Shown piece after piece: positions 1 to 7,655 of a stretch of DNA of 18,590 bases (positions within the stretch are counted from its first letter, which is position 1; each line of letters begins with the position of its first letter). The position numbers were made by a program, and so were the translations under genes. This DNA comes from an uncultured Bacteroides sp. (GTDB lineage Bacteria > Bacteroidota > Bacteroidia > Bacteroidales > Bacteroidaceae). A model generated the notes under the pieces. The model worked only from the letters and a program-made list of their open reading frames with translations. It ran no database searches and had not been told where the DNA came from. The stretch is from positions 1 to 18,590 of the forward strand of contig NZ_CASFWU010000080.1 of assembly GCF_949298305.1 (NCBI RefSeq), in the 5' to 3' direction.

Positions 1-120
1 ACAAAGCAAGACTCATCAATCATTTTAAACCAAAATGTCAAAGAACTCTCGTTATTTGATGATATTTAAAACTAATGCGATTTTATCGCACCAGTAGTAT
101 TTTTAAATGATAGATAGTAT
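1..120. other. Upstream edge, no gene recognised
   Basis: This AT-rich stretch before def shows no credible coding sequence or RNA gene. A small perfect hairpin (GCGAT, TTT, ATCGC) lies at about 78-90. I could not find a convincing TAnnTTTG promoter for def, so def may be transcribed from further left or from a weak promoter here. Confidence 0.4.
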
Positions 121-675
121 ATGATTTTACCTATTTATGTTTATGGTCAACCCGTTTTAAGAAAAGTAGCGGAAGATATTGCCCCTGATTATCCGAATCT
201 GAAAGAATTGATTGCCAATATGTTTGAAACAATGGACCATGCCGATGGAGTCGGTTTGGCAGCACCGCAGATTGGACTTCCCATCCGGGTGGTGACAGTC
301 AATTTGGATGTTCTTTCTGATGATTTTCCCGAATATAAAGGTTTTCGCAAGGCATATATCAATGCTCATATTCTGGAGGTTATGGGTGAAGAAGTGTCTA
401 TGGAGGAAGGTTGCTTGAGTTTGCCGGGCATTCATGAGTCTGTGAAGCGTGGCGACAGAATCCGTGTAAGGTATTTGGATGAGGATCTGGTAGAGCATGA
501 AGAGGAAGTAGAGGGATATCTGGCACGTGTCATGCAGCACGAATTTGATCATCTGGACGGCAAGATGTTTATCGACCATCTGTCTCCTTTGCGCAAGCAA
601 ATGATTAAAGGCAAACTGAATGCGATGTTGAAAGGCAAGGCGCATTGCTCCTATAAGGTTAAGACCGTCAGGTAG
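121..675 (+). CDS. def: Peptide deformylase
   Basis: This enzyme removes the formyl group from the N-terminal methionine of nascent proteins in the cytoplasm. All three signature motifs of the family are visible in the 184-residue protein: motif I GVGLAAPQIG from residue 43, motif II EGCLSLPG from residue 96, and motif III QHEFDH at residues 139-144. By family knowledge C98, H140 and H144 hold the metal and E141 is the catalytic base. The length is normal for a bacterial deformylase. The ATG at 121 is the natural start because the usual N-terminal strand (ILPIYVYGQPVLRK) begins immediately after it. The next gene starts about 180 bases later, after a probable separate promoter. Nothing looks damaged. 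Confidence 0.97.
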   Translation: MILPIYVYGQPVLRKVAEDIAPDYPNLKELIANMFETMDHADGVGLAAPQIGLPIRVVTVNLDVLSDDFPEYKGFRKAYINAHILEVMGEEVSMEEGCLSLPGIHESVKRGDRIRVRYLDEDLVEHEEEVEGYLARVMQHEFDHLDGKMFIDHLSPLRKQMIKGKLNAMLKGKAHCSYKVKTVR

Positions 676-820
676 TCATTGCCATTCTGTTGGGTGACGA
701 TGTCCGTTTGTTTTGGGTGGCTTGCTGTTTTTGAATATAAGCAAACGTTATATTTGAAGTTATAAGGCTCAAAAAATATAAAAAGTTTTTAGTTAATCCC
801 GTTAAGTGAATGAAAACAGC

Positions 821-828
821 TATTTTTG
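821..828 (+). promoter_or_regulatory. Probable promoter -7 element for the TPR gene
   Basis: TATTTTTG fits the Bacteroidota -7 consensus TAnnTTTG. No clear TTTG -33 element lies at the usual distance, so the call rests on one element. Transcription would start near 835, so the start codon at 856 is preferred over an in-frame ATG at 826 that lies inside this element. A second TAnnTTTG match, TATATTTG at 749-756, is an alternative upstream promoter. Confidence 0.4.
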
Positions 829-855
829 CTATGTTTACCTGTTCTTTATGACAAA

Positions 856-2895
856 ATGATAAAAAAGATATTCACGTTTTTTTTGCTGTTTCCGACACTC
901 CTGTATGCGCAGATTAATACGGAACGTGTGATGACGATAGCTCGTAATGCTCTCTATTTTGAGGATTATGTGCTGTCTATTCAATATTTCAATCAGGTGA
1001 TTAATGCAAAGCCTTACCTGTTCGAGCCTTATTTCTTTCGTGGGCTTGCCAAGTTTTATCTGGAGGATTTCCAAGGTGCGGAGTCCGATTGCAATGAAGC
1101 GATACGGCGTAATCCTTTTGTGGTTGGCGCTTATCAAATCAGAGGATTGGCGCGGATTAGACAGGACAATTTTGATGGAGCCATAGATGATTATAAAATG
1201 GCTTTAAAATATGATCCTGAAAACGTCATTCTGTGGCACAACCTCTCTCTTTGCCATATTCAGAAAGAAGATTATGATAAGGCAAAGGAGGACTTAGGTA
1301 AACTGTTAGCCATTTCTCCTCGTTATACGAGGGCTTATCTGATGCGTGGTGAAGTTTTTTTGAAGCAGAATGATACCATACAGGCACTGAATGACTTCGA
1401 ACAGGCGATAGAGATTGATCGTTATGATCCGGATGCTTGGAGCGCACGGGCCTTAGTCCGTATCCAACAGGGCAAATATAAAGAAGCAGAAGACGATTTG
1501 GACCAGGCTATTCATTTGAGTATTAAGAATGTTGGCAATTATATAAATCGGGCTTTGGTGCGTTTCCACCAGAACAATCTGCGTGGTGCCATGAGTGACT
1601 ATGATTTGGCACTGGATATTGATCCTGACAATTTCTTGGGGCATTATAACCGTGGATTGCTTCGCGCTCAGGTGGGTGATGATAACAGGGCCATTGAAGA
1701 TTTTGATTTCGTTTTGAAAATGGAACCCGATAATATGATGGCCGCTTTTAACCGAGGTATCTTGCGTGCACAGACTGGGGATTATCGGGGGGCCATTGAA
1801 GATTACTCGAAGGTAATAGCGGAATATCCCAATTTTATGACAGGATATTATTACCGAGCGGAGGCTCGCAAGAGAATAGGCGACCATAAGGGGGCTGAGC
1901 AGGATGAATTTAAAATAATGAAGATGCAGCTTGATAAACGGAATCAAAGTGCTGCAAACAACGGTAATAATACGGCAGACTCTTCGGATGATGCTTCTAA
2001 GGACGAAAAAACCCGTAAGAAGTCAGATAAAAATGTGGCCAACTATCGGAAAATAGTGATTGCTGATGACTCAGATTCCGAAAGGCGTTATACCAGCGAT
2101 TATCGTGGCCGTGTACAGGACCGGAATGTGGCAATTAAGTTGGAGCCTATGTATACGTTGACTTACTATGAAAAGATAAGTGATGTGAAGCGATCGGTTC
2201 ATTTCCATAAGTATATAGACGAGTTGAACCGCTCGAAGGCGTTCCCCAAGATGTTGCGCATTACCAATATGGAGGCTCCGTTGACAGAGGAGCAGGTACG
2301 ATTCCATTTTGCTTTGATAGATACGCATACATCAGACATTGTGGTCGATGACAAGAATGCGGTTAAGCGGTTTATGCGTGGATTGGACTTTTATTTGGTT
2401 CAGGATTTTGATAGTTCTATCGATGATTTCACTAAGAGTATTTTGCTTGATGATACCTTCTTCCCTGCTTATTTCATGCGGGCTTTGGTACGATGCAAAC
2501 AGCTGGAATATCGGAAAGCAGAAAGAGCCTCAGAGGCAAAGGACAGCGCAGCCGATGCCCTTGAAACAAGCAATGGCGAAGTGACGGCTATGGATTACGA
2601 TATAGTGAAGAAGGATTTGGATCATGTCATTCAGCTCGCTCCTGACTTTGTTTATGCTTATTATAATCGGGGAAATGTCTTTTCTATGCTGAAAGATTAT
2701 CGGGCCGCTTTGGCTGATTATGACAAGGCGATTGAATTGAATCCTAATTTTGCCGAAGCTTATTTCAACAGAGGGCTGACGCATATCTTTTTGGGAAATA
2801 ATAAGCAAGGAATTTCTGATTTAAGTAAAGCGGGGGAATTGGGTGTCGTATCTGCCTATAATGTCATTAAACGCTTTATGGACCGGAGTGAATAA
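856..2895 (+). CDS. Exported tetratricopeptide-repeat protein
   Basis: This 679-residue protein begins with a signal peptide (MIKKIFTFFLLFPTLLYA, likely cut before Q19), so it acts in the cell envelope. Residues about 24-350 form a run of roughly nine to ten TPR units of about 34 residues, recognisable by repeated blocks such as YYNRG, GAIEDYxKAI and DPDN. A charged low-complexity linker (about 362-393, rich in N, S, D and K) leads to a region without clear repeats (about 395-495). Further TPR units follow at about 500-560 and 580-665. TPR arrays are protein-protein scaffolds and no catalytic motif is seen. The start at 856 was chosen because the signal peptide begins there and the upstream ATG falls in a promoter element. 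The partner is unknown. Its place between def and thrS says little about its role. Confidence 0.85.
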   Translation: MIKKIFTFFLLFPTLLYAQINTERVMTIARNALYFEDYVLSIQYFNQVINAKPYLFEPYFFRGLAKFYLEDFQGAESDCNEAIRRNPFVVGAYQIRGLARIRQDNFDGAIDDYKMALKYDPENVILWHNLSLCHIQKEDYDKAKEDLGKLLAISPRYTRAYLMRGEVFLKQNDTIQALNDFEQAIEIDRYDPDAWSARALVRIQQGKYKEAEDDLDQAIHLSIKNVGNYINRALVRFHQNNLRGAMSDYDLALDIDPDNFLGHYNRGLLRAQVGDDNRAIEDFDFVLKMEPDNMMAAFNRGILRAQTGDYRGAIEDYSKVIAEYPNFMTGYYYRAEARKRIGDHKGAEQDEFKIMKMQLDKRNQSAANNGNNTADSSDDASKDEKTRKKSDKNVANYRKIVIADDSDSERRYTSDYRGRVQDRNVAIKLEPMYTLTYYEKISDVKRSVHFHKYIDELNRSKAFPKMLRITNMEAPLTEEQVRFHFALIDTHTSDIVVDDKNAVKRFMRGLDFYLVQDFDSSIDDFTKSILLDDTFFPAYFMRALVRCKQLEYRKAERASEAKDSAADALETSNGEVTAMDYDIVKKDLDHVIQLAPDFVYAYYNRGNVFSMLKDYRAALADYDKAIELNPNFAEAYFNRGLTHIFLGNNKQGISDLSKAGELGVVSAYNVIKRFMDRSE

Positions 2896-2935
2896 CATTT
2901 TTTTGCTAAAAAATCGAATATCAAAAAGAATTCGC

Positions 2936-2943
2936 TAATTTTG
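2936..2943 (+). promoter_or_regulatory. Probable promoter -7 element for thrS
   Basis: TAATTTTG matches the Bacteroidota TAnnTTTG consensus and lies 31-38 bases before the thrS ATG. The nearest TTTG (2902-2905) is 30 bases upstream, too far for a standard -33 element, so this is a single-element call. The predicted start near 2950 rules out the in-frame TTG at 2941 as the thrS start. Confidence 0.45.
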
Positions 2944-2973
2944 CGCTTGAAAGAACGAAATATACATAACATT

Positions 2974-4914
2974 ATGATAAAGATTACTTTTCCCGATGGC
3001 TCTGTTCGTGAGTATAACGAAGGCGTAACAGGGCTGCAGATTGCAGAAAGCATCAGTTCGCGTTTGGCACAAGATGTGCTGGCTTGTGGTGTGAATGGAG
3101 AAACTTATGATTTGGGGCGTCCCATTGAGCAGGATGCTGAGGTCGTACTTTATAAATGGGAGGATGAACAGGGTAAGCATGCTTTCTGGCATACCAGTGC
3201 TCACTTGCTTGCTGAAGCTTTGCAGGAACTATACCCTGGTATTCAGTTCGGTATAGGTCCGGCTATAGAAAATGGCTTCTATTACGATGTTGATCCGGGT
3301 GAGACTCCCATTAAGGAATCCGACCTGCCGGCTATCGAGCAGAAGATGGCTGAACTGGCAGCTAAAAAGGAGGCTGTAGTTCGGAAAGACATTGCGAAGG
3401 CCGATGCACTGAAAATGTTTGGTGACCGTGGTGAAACCTATAAGTGCGAGTTGATTTCCGAATTGGAAGACGGCCATATTACTACCTATACCCAGGGTGC
3501 GTTTACCGATTTATGTCGTGGACCGCACTTGATGACGACTGCTCCCATCAAGGCTATCAAACTGACTTCGGTTGCAGGTGCCTATTGGCGTGGTCAGGAA
3601 GACCGTAAGATGATGACCCGTATCTATGGCATAACCTTCCCCAAGAAAAAAATGTTGGATGAGTATCTTGTCCTGTTGGAAGAAGCCAAGAAACGAGACC
3701 ATCGCAAAATAGGCAAGGAGATGGATTTGTTTATGTTTTCTGATACGGTGGGCAAGGGTTTGCCAATGTGGTTACCCAAAGGTGCCGCTCTGCGCATCCG
3801 TCTGCAAGAATTCCTGCGCCGTATTCAGGCCCGTTACGACTATCAGGAAGTCATGTGTCCGCCTATCGGCAACAAACTTTTGTATATCACTTCAGGACAC
3901 TATGCCAAGTACGGTAAGGATTCGTTCCAGCCGATTCATACACCTGAAGAAGGTGAGGAGTACTTCCTGAAACCAATGAACTGCCCGCATCACTGTATGA
4001 TTTATAAGAATTCGCCGCGCTCATACAAGGATTTGCCTTTGCGTCTGGCTGAGTTTGGAACCGTTTGCCGCTACGAGCAGAGCGGTGAATTGCACGGATT
4101 GACCCGTGTGCGCAGTTTCACGCAAGATGATGCGCATATTTTCTGCCGTCCTGATCAGGTAAAGGATGAATTTCTCCGTGTTATGGACATCATCTCCATC
4201 GTGTTCCAGTCCATGGATTTTGAAAACTTTGAGGCGCAGATTTCTTTGCGTGACAAGGTGAATCGCGAGAAATATATTGGAAGTGATGAGAACTGGGAAA
4301 AGGCCGAGCAGGCAATTATTGAGGCTTGCGAGGAGAAAGGCTTGAAGGCTAAGGTCGAATATGGCGAAGCTGCCTTCTATGGTCCGAAATTGGATTTCAT
4401 GGTGAAAGATGCCATCGGACGTCGTTGGCAGTTGGGAACCATTCAGGTGGATTATAATCTTCCGGAACGTTTCCAGTTGGAATATACGGGTGCTGACAAT
4501 CAAAAGCACCGCCCGGTCATGATTCACCGCGCGCCGTTTGGTTCGATGGAACGTTTCGTGGCTGTGTTGATTGAGCATACGGCCGGCAAGTTCCCTCTGT
4601 GGCTGACACCCGACCAGGTGGCTATTCTGCCTATTAGCGAGAAATTCAATGATTATGCCAACGAAGTGAAGGCTTTGCTGAAGAAATACGATATCCGTGC
4701 GCTTGTAGATGAACGTAATGAAAAGATTGGTCGTAAGATTCGTGATAACGAAATGAAACGCATTCCTTACATGCTGGTTGTTGGTGAGAAAGAGGCCGAA
4801 AATGGTGAAGTTTCTGTGCGCAAGCAGGGTGAAGGCGACCAGGGAACCTTGAAAATTGAGGATTTCGCAAAAAAAATAAACGAAGAGGTTCAAAATATGA
4901 TAAATAAGTGGTAA
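2974..4914 (+). CDS. thrS: Threonyl-tRNA synthetase
   Basis: This enzyme charges tRNA-Thr with threonine in the cytoplasm. The 646-residue protein has the full class II ThrRS layout: TGS domain (about 1-62); editing domain (about 63-225) with H73, H77, C181 and H185 in HTSAH and CRGPH; catalytic core (about 245-540); and anticodon-binding domain (about 545-646). The catalytic zinc ligands expected from the E. coli enzyme are visible as C337 (MNCPHH), H388 (DDAHIF) and H518 (MIHRAPFGSMER). The ATG at 2974 gives the standard MIKITFPDGS start. An upstream in-frame TTG lies within the promoter element. The gene heads the conserved order thrS-infC-rpmI-rplT, and its stop codon overlaps a probable promoter for infC. 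Confidence 0.98.
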   Translation: MIKITFPDGSVREYNEGVTGLQIAESISSRLAQDVLACGVNGETYDLGRPIEQDAEVVLYKWEDEQGKHAFWHTSAHLLAEALQELYPGIQFGIGPAIENGFYYDVDPGETPIKESDLPAIEQKMAELAAKKEAVVRKDIAKADALKMFGDRGETYKCELISELEDGHITTYTQGAFTDLCRGPHLMTTAPIKAIKLTSVAGAYWRGQEDRKMMTRIYGITFPKKKMLDEYLVLLEEAKKRDHRKIGKEMDLFMFSDTVGKGLPMWLPKGAALRIRLQEFLRRIQARYDYQEVMCPPIGNKLLYITSGHYAKYGKDSFQPIHTPEEGEEYFLKPMNCPHHCMIYKNSPRSYKDLPLRLAEFGTVCRYEQSGELHGLTRVRSFTQDDAHIFCRPDQVKDEFLRVMDIISIVFQSMDFENFEAQISLRDKVNREKYIGSDENWEKAEQAIIEACEEKGLKAKVEYGEAAFYGPKLDFMVKDAIGRRWQLGTIQVDYNLPERFQLEYTGADNQKHRPVMIHRAPFGSMERFVAVLIEHTAGKFPLWLTPDQVAILPISEKFNDYANEVKALLKKYDIRALVDERNEKIGRKIRDNEMKRIPYMLVVGEKEAENGEVSVRKQGEGDQGTLKIEDFAKKINEEVQNMINKW

Positions 4915-4919
4915 CTTTG
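4912..4919 (+). promoter_or_regulatory. Probable internal promoter for infC-rpmI-rplT
   Basis: TAACTTTG fits TAnnTTTG and starts on the thrS stop codon. No good -33 TTTG is seen at 19-21 bases upstream. A start near 4926 would give infC a leader of about 100 nt that contains the hairpin at 4932-4969. Confidence 0.45.
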
Positions 4920-4931
4920 CGCCCACTTGCA

Positions 4932-4969
4932 AAAGCATGGCATCCTGCGGATGGTTCCGCAGGTGCTTT
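4932..4969 (+). promoter_or_regulatory. Leader hairpin upstream of infC
   Basis: A perfect 7-bp stem CCTGCGG/CCGCAGG (4944-4950 with 4957-4963) encloses the loop ATGGTT. Outside it, AAAGCA (4932-4937) can pair with TGCTTT (4964-4969) across a one-sided 6-nt bulge. No U-run follows, so this is not an intrinsic terminator. Translational feedback by IF3 or bL20 is known for this operon in other phyla, but a link here is only inference. Confidence 0.45.
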
Positions 4970-5023
4970 ATTTAACGATAAAGGAGTAAAAACAGAAAAA
5001 ACAAACGGAAGTAAAAGTTATTA

Positions 5024-5620
5024 ATGAAGAATGACAACTTAAAAGGGCAACATCGGATTAATGAACAAATCCGTGCCAAAGAAGTCCGCATCGTGGGCGA
5101 TGAAATGGAAGCAAAAGTGTATCCGATAGCGCAAGCGTTGAAACTCGCTGAAGAACATGACGCGGATCTCGTGGAGATTTCTCCCAATGCGCAACCTCCT
5201 GTTTGTCGTATTATCGATTACTCTAAATTTCTTTATCAGTTAAAGAAACGTCAGAAGGAACAGAAGGCTAAGCAAGTCAAGGTCAACGTCAAGGAAATCC
5301 GTTTCGGACCTCAGACTGATGATCATGATTATAATTTTAAATTGAAACATGCCAAAGGCTTTTTGGAAGATGGTGATAAAGTGAAAGCTTACGTCTTTTT
5401 CAAGGGCCGTTCCATTTTGTTCAAGGAACAGGGTGAAGTTCTGTTACTTCGGTTTGCCAATGATTTGGAAGATTGCGCTAAGGTAGACCAAATGCCTATT
5501 TTGGAAGGGAAACGGATGACTATCCAGTTGTCGCCCAAGAAGCCTGGTTCGCCCAAGAAGGCCGCTTCTTCCAAAACTGCTGAGACTGTGGCAGACGAAC
5601 CTGCTGAGGATGAAGAATAA
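5024..5620 (+). CDS. infC: Translation initiation factor IF-3
   Basis: IF3 binds the 30S subunit, prevents premature 50S joining and checks start-codon pairing. The 198-residue protein shows the N-domain (about 8-75, with RINEQIRAKEVRIVGDE and the PVCRIIDYSKF block), a basic linker (about 73-90, KKRQKEQKAKQVK), and the C-domain (about 88-172, with KEIRFGPQTDDHDYNFK and MTIQLSPK). A 26-residue tail rich in Ser, Ala and Glu follows. The start is an ordinary ATG, unlike the AUU used for autoregulation in E. coli, so any feedback must use another signal such as the hairpin at 4932-4969. It is followed by rpmI after a 69-base spacer. Confidence 0.97.
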   Translation: MKNDNLKGQHRINEQIRAKEVRIVGDEMEAKVYPIAQALKLAEEHDADLVEISPNAQPPVCRIIDYSKFLYQLKKRQKEQKAKQVKVNVKEIRFGPQTDDHDYNFKLKHAKGFLEDGDKVKAYVFFKGRSILFKEQGEVLLLRFANDLEDCAKVDQMPILEGKRMTIQLSPKKPGSPKKAASSKTAETVADEPAEDEE

Positions 5621-5689
5621 AAAGAAAATGTGTAACGCCAAAGGTATAGTGCGTTGCCATATAATTAATAATTTAAAAGTTTAATAAAG

Positions 5690-5887
5690 ATGCCAAAGAT
5701 CAAGACGAACTCCGGTGCTAAAAAAAGATTCACTCTTACCGGGACGGGTAAAATCAAAAGAAAGCACGCTTTTCATAGTCACATTCTGACTAAGAAAACT
5801 AAGAAGCAAAAAAGAAACCTGTGCTACTCAACAATTGTTGATACCACGAATGTAGCTCAGGTGAAGGAACTCTTAGCGATGAAGTAA
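5690..5887 (+). CDS. rpmI: Large-subunit ribosomal protein bL35
   Basis: bL35 is a small, very basic protein of the 50S subunit. The 65-residue sequence has the family start MPKIKTNSGAKKRF, the TGTGKIKRKHA block and the typical KKTKKQKRNL stretch. Length and charge are normal. It lies between infC and rplT in the conserved operon order. The spacer before it (5621-5689) has a weak 5-bp hairpin AACGC/GCGTT (5634-5638 with 5651-5655), and the 98-base spacer after it can also fold around GTTGCC. Either could be part of bL20 feedback, but that is not shown. Confidence 0.97.
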   Translation: MPKIKTNSGAKKRFTLTGTGKIKRKHAFHSHILTKKTKKQKRNLCYSTIVDTTNVAQVKELLAMK

Positions 5888-5985
5888 GTAAAAGCGTAAA
5901 AGTATCAAAGTTATTAACCGGATGTATTAGCTTTAAGTCCGTTGCCGCAAAGCAATGGCGCTAACATTCAAAAACAAGTAAAACT

Positions 5986-6278
5986 ATGCCAAGATCAGTA
6001 AATCATGTTGCTTCAAGAGCAAGAAGAAAGAAAATTTTGAAATTGACCAGAGGTTACTTTGGTGCAAGAAAGAACGTTAGGCTAAAAAGAGAAACTTCCG
6101 TGCATTGTGGATTCAGCGTATCAATGCCGCCGCCCGTCTGGAAGGTCTTTCTTATTCCAAGTTGATGGGTGCTTTGCACAAGGCTGGTATTGAAATCAAC
6201 CGTAAAGTGCTGGCTGATTTAGCAATGAATCATCCCGAAGCATTCAAGGCTATTGTTGCTAAGGCTAAAGCTGCCTAA
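5986..6278 (+). pseudogene. rplT: Ribosomal protein bL20, frame-broken by an internal deletion
   Basis: bL20 is an early-assembly 50S protein. The first 31 codons read normally (MPRSVNHVASRARRKK to GARKNV, ending at 6078). The last 65 codons also read normally but in another frame, from about 6081 (AKKRNFRALWIQRINAAARL) to the AKAKAA stop at 6276-6278. Between them only two bases remain where the family has about 20 residues (the WTVAKNTWEKGLTYAF region), so about 58 nt are missing and the frame shifts. As written, translation from 5986 runs into an unrelated tail and stops at 6163-6165. Both flanks look under selection with no other damage, and bL20 is usually needed for growth. I suspect an assembly or sequencing artefact, a very recent deletion, or a second intact copy elsewhere. 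Confidence 0.9.
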
Positions 6279-6296
6279 AAGAACAGACTTTATAGT

Positions 6297-6323
6297 AAAG
6301 GTGCCCTTAAGGCACCTTTTTTT
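6297..6323 (+). terminator. Intrinsic terminator of the infC-rpmI-rplT unit
   Basis: A perfect 9-bp stem AAAGGTGCC/GGCACCTTT with loop CTTAA runs into a T-run (6317-6323), 18 bases after the rplT stop codon. It separates the ribosomal operon from the RNA gene that follows. Confidence 0.92.
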
Positions 6324-6391
6324 ATATCTGTATGTCGCTGAATTTTTTGATAACTTAACAAGGAAAGATAAAAACATTTCCTTTTTTCTTG

Positions 6392-6419
6392 TTTGTTTCA
6401 TAGAAACTTCTTATCTTTG
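6392..6419 (+). promoter_or_regulatory. Promoter of the Bacteroidales-1-like RNA
   Basis: TATCTTTG at 6412-6419 is an exact TAnnTTTG -7 element. TTTG at 6392-6395 lies 16 bases upstream, slightly short for a -33 element. TTG at 6389-6391 gives a 20-base spacing and is an alternative. Transcription should start near 6426. Confidence 0.7.
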
Positions 6420-6425
6420 TTATAG

Positions 6426-6652
6426 AAAAAATAGCCGCATTGATTGGATCGGGAAACTCATCAATTTTTATGAAATACCGAGACAAGTTTCGTTTCTCAA
6501 TGGCGGGCCACGCCCTTCGGGGTAACCTTTGAGTCGGTGGATTACAAAGAGGACGAACACTCAAAACATGTTATTCGGAGTTTCATCACATCATCGGTGC
6601 GGCTTTCTTATAAAAAATGGCTGTCTCAAAAATATTGAGGCAGCCTTTTTTT
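6426..6652 (+). ncRNA. Small RNA gene after rplT, probable Bacteroidales-1 RNA
   Basis: This is a free-standing RNA gene: a Bacteroidota promoter at 6392-6419, a structured body, and a terminator at 6619-6652. It holds no plausible protein. A perfect 7-bp closing stem AGCCGCA/TGCGGCT pairs 6433-6439 with 6598-6604. Inside are hairpins: TTGAT/ATCAA (6440-6444 with 6460-6464), GAGA/TCTC (around 6481-6499), a CCC-TTCG-GGG hairpin near 6510-6522, and TTTGAGT/ACTCAAA in the right half. From memory, the published Bacteroidales-1 motif is defined by exactly these traits: a Bacteroidota promoter, a terminator end, and a place downstream of the bL20 gene. A closing stem around a large internal region over about 180 nt also resembles 6S RNA. 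The function is not settled by the sequence, and the exact 3' end after any processing is unknown. Confidence 0.78.
6619..6652 (+). terminator. Terminator of the small RNA gene
   Basis: An 11-bp stem GGCTGTCTCAA/TTGAGGCAGCC (one T-G pair) with loop AAATA is followed by seven Ts. An A-run before the stem could let it work on the other strand as well. Confidence 0.93.
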
Positions 6653-6692
6653 CTCAAGTTTTGTTTTAGGGACATTTACTGAATATCCGCTG

Positions 6693-6709
6693 CCCCCTTT
6701 TTCGGGGGG
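6693..6709. other. G/C-run hairpin in a gene-free stretch
   Basis: CCCCC, loop TTTTTC, then GGGGGG form a small stem in the non-coding region 6653-6862. There is no T-run on either side, so a terminator role is unlikely. I see no gene in this stretch. Confidence 0.4.
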
Positions 6710-6723
6710 ATACCTAAAGATAT

Positions 6724-6775
6724 AAAACAGCCAACTAATTCGCAATGCTTTGTATATGAATTAGTTGGCTGTTTT
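6724..6775 (-). terminator. Long perfect inverted repeat, likely terminator of the minus-strand pair
   Basis: An 18-bp perfect stem (6724-6741 with 6758-6775) encloses a 16-base loop. Its ends are A-rich on the left and T-rich on the right, so it can end transcription from either side. It lies about 90 bases after the stop codon of the minus-strand beta-barrel gene, the only transcription unit not yet terminated here, because the RNA gene to the left has its own terminator. Confidence 0.7.
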
Positions 6776-6862
6776 TGTGTTATTTGCTGAATGTACCTGA
6801 TTTTGAGCCTGTAGAATGGGGGCGTGTACAACGTAAATCGCGGAGTTTCCCAAAAATGAATT

Positions 6863-7639
6863 TTAGAAAGAATATCCGAACCCTACATTCAGATAGATGG
6901 GGTACATGGCGAAGGTAATGGTGTCGAAGTCTTTTTGGAAGATGTCGTTCAGCCCCCAAGTCAGGGTGCCGTACACGTTCAGGTGCTTGAAGGCACGCCA
7001 TTCGCCGCCCAACTGCAAGCCCCACTGGAAGTTGCGCAGCTCGTCGGAGAAATCATAGGTGGCGATATTGCCGTTGGCAAATTCTACCTTGCTTCCGCTT
7101 TGGTCGGGGGTACGCAGGTGCCCTTCGTAGACATTGCCGGAGAAGTCGCCTTCAAGCAGGTAGGATATGTAGGGGCCGAAGGACAGGGTCCAGCGGCTGG
7201 ACAGCTTGTAGTCGGCTACGACGGGCAGGGTCAGCAGCGAAAGTTTGGTCTTTGTTTTCACGCCACCTGTCCAGATGCCTTCCACCACGCCTCCCTGGTC
7301 GTTGAAAATCTTCATGCCATAGTTCTTCACGGTGGCTTCGGTAGTCATGCTCTTGTTTTCCAGCCGCAGGCCGACGGTCAATCCCCACTTGCGGTTGGCG
7401 TCGAACCATTTGGTGGCGTTGCCTTCGATGGCGATGGCCAAGCTGGGCGAATAACTGTCTATGCTGCGTATTTCTACCGGCATGGGCAGAGGAGCCGTTC
7501 CACCGATGCTGACACCGGCTCTGACTTCGTACTCCCATCCGCGCAGGTAGGATTGCTTGATGGTGCGGTTGCTTTCTTGTTGTGCCTGTACCGACAGCAT
7601 GGTCAGCAGCAAGGCGGTCAGTATGATTATCTTTTTCAT
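6863..7639 (-). CDS. Small outer-membrane beta-barrel protein, PorT-like
   Basis: The 258-residue protein starts with a signal peptide (MKKIIILTALLLTMLSVQA, cut before Q20). It continues as alternating amphipathic strands such as WGLTVGLRLENKS, WTLSFGPYISYLL, FQWGLQLGGEWRAF and IYLNVGFGYSF. It ends in an aromatic residue (F), the usual signal for insertion by the BAM machinery. This fits the Bacteroidota OMP_b-brl_2/PorT-like families of 8- to 10-strand barrels. No enzyme motif is seen. It is the second gene of a two-gene unit, beginning 16 bases after the lipoprotein stop codon, with a purine-rich ribosome-binding region (AAGAAGGAA on the minus strand) overlapping that stop. A joint role with the lipoprotein at the cell surface is inferred from the pairing alone. 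Confidence 0.8.
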   Translation of the reverse strand: MKKIIILTALLLTMLSVQAQQESNRTIKQSYLRGWEYEVRAGVSIGGTAPLPMPVEIRSIDSYSPSLAIAIEGNATKWFDANRKWGLTVGLRLENKSMTTEATVKNYGMKIFNDQGGVVEGIWTGGVKTKTKLSLLTLPVVADYKLSSRWTLSFGPYISYLLEGDFSGNVYEGHLRTPDQSGSKVEFANGNIATYDFSDELRNFQWGLQLGGEWRAFKHLNVYGTLTWGLNDIFQKDFDTITFAMYPIYLNVGFGYSF

Positions 7640-7655
7640 GCTGTATGATTCCTTC

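Noticed and set aside
1..120. Possible edge of a mobile element upstream of def
   Set aside because: The AT-rich sequence faintly recalls insertion-sequence flanks, but no terminal repeat, target duplication or transposase fragment can be shown.
2941..2973. Upstream TTG start for thrS
   Set aside because: The TTG lies in the TAATTTTG promoter element, and the ATG at 2974 gives the normal N-terminus.
6253..6525. Plus-strand 90-codon frame after rplT
   Set aside because: It runs through a terminator, a promoter and the body of the RNA gene, and the protein is not family-like.
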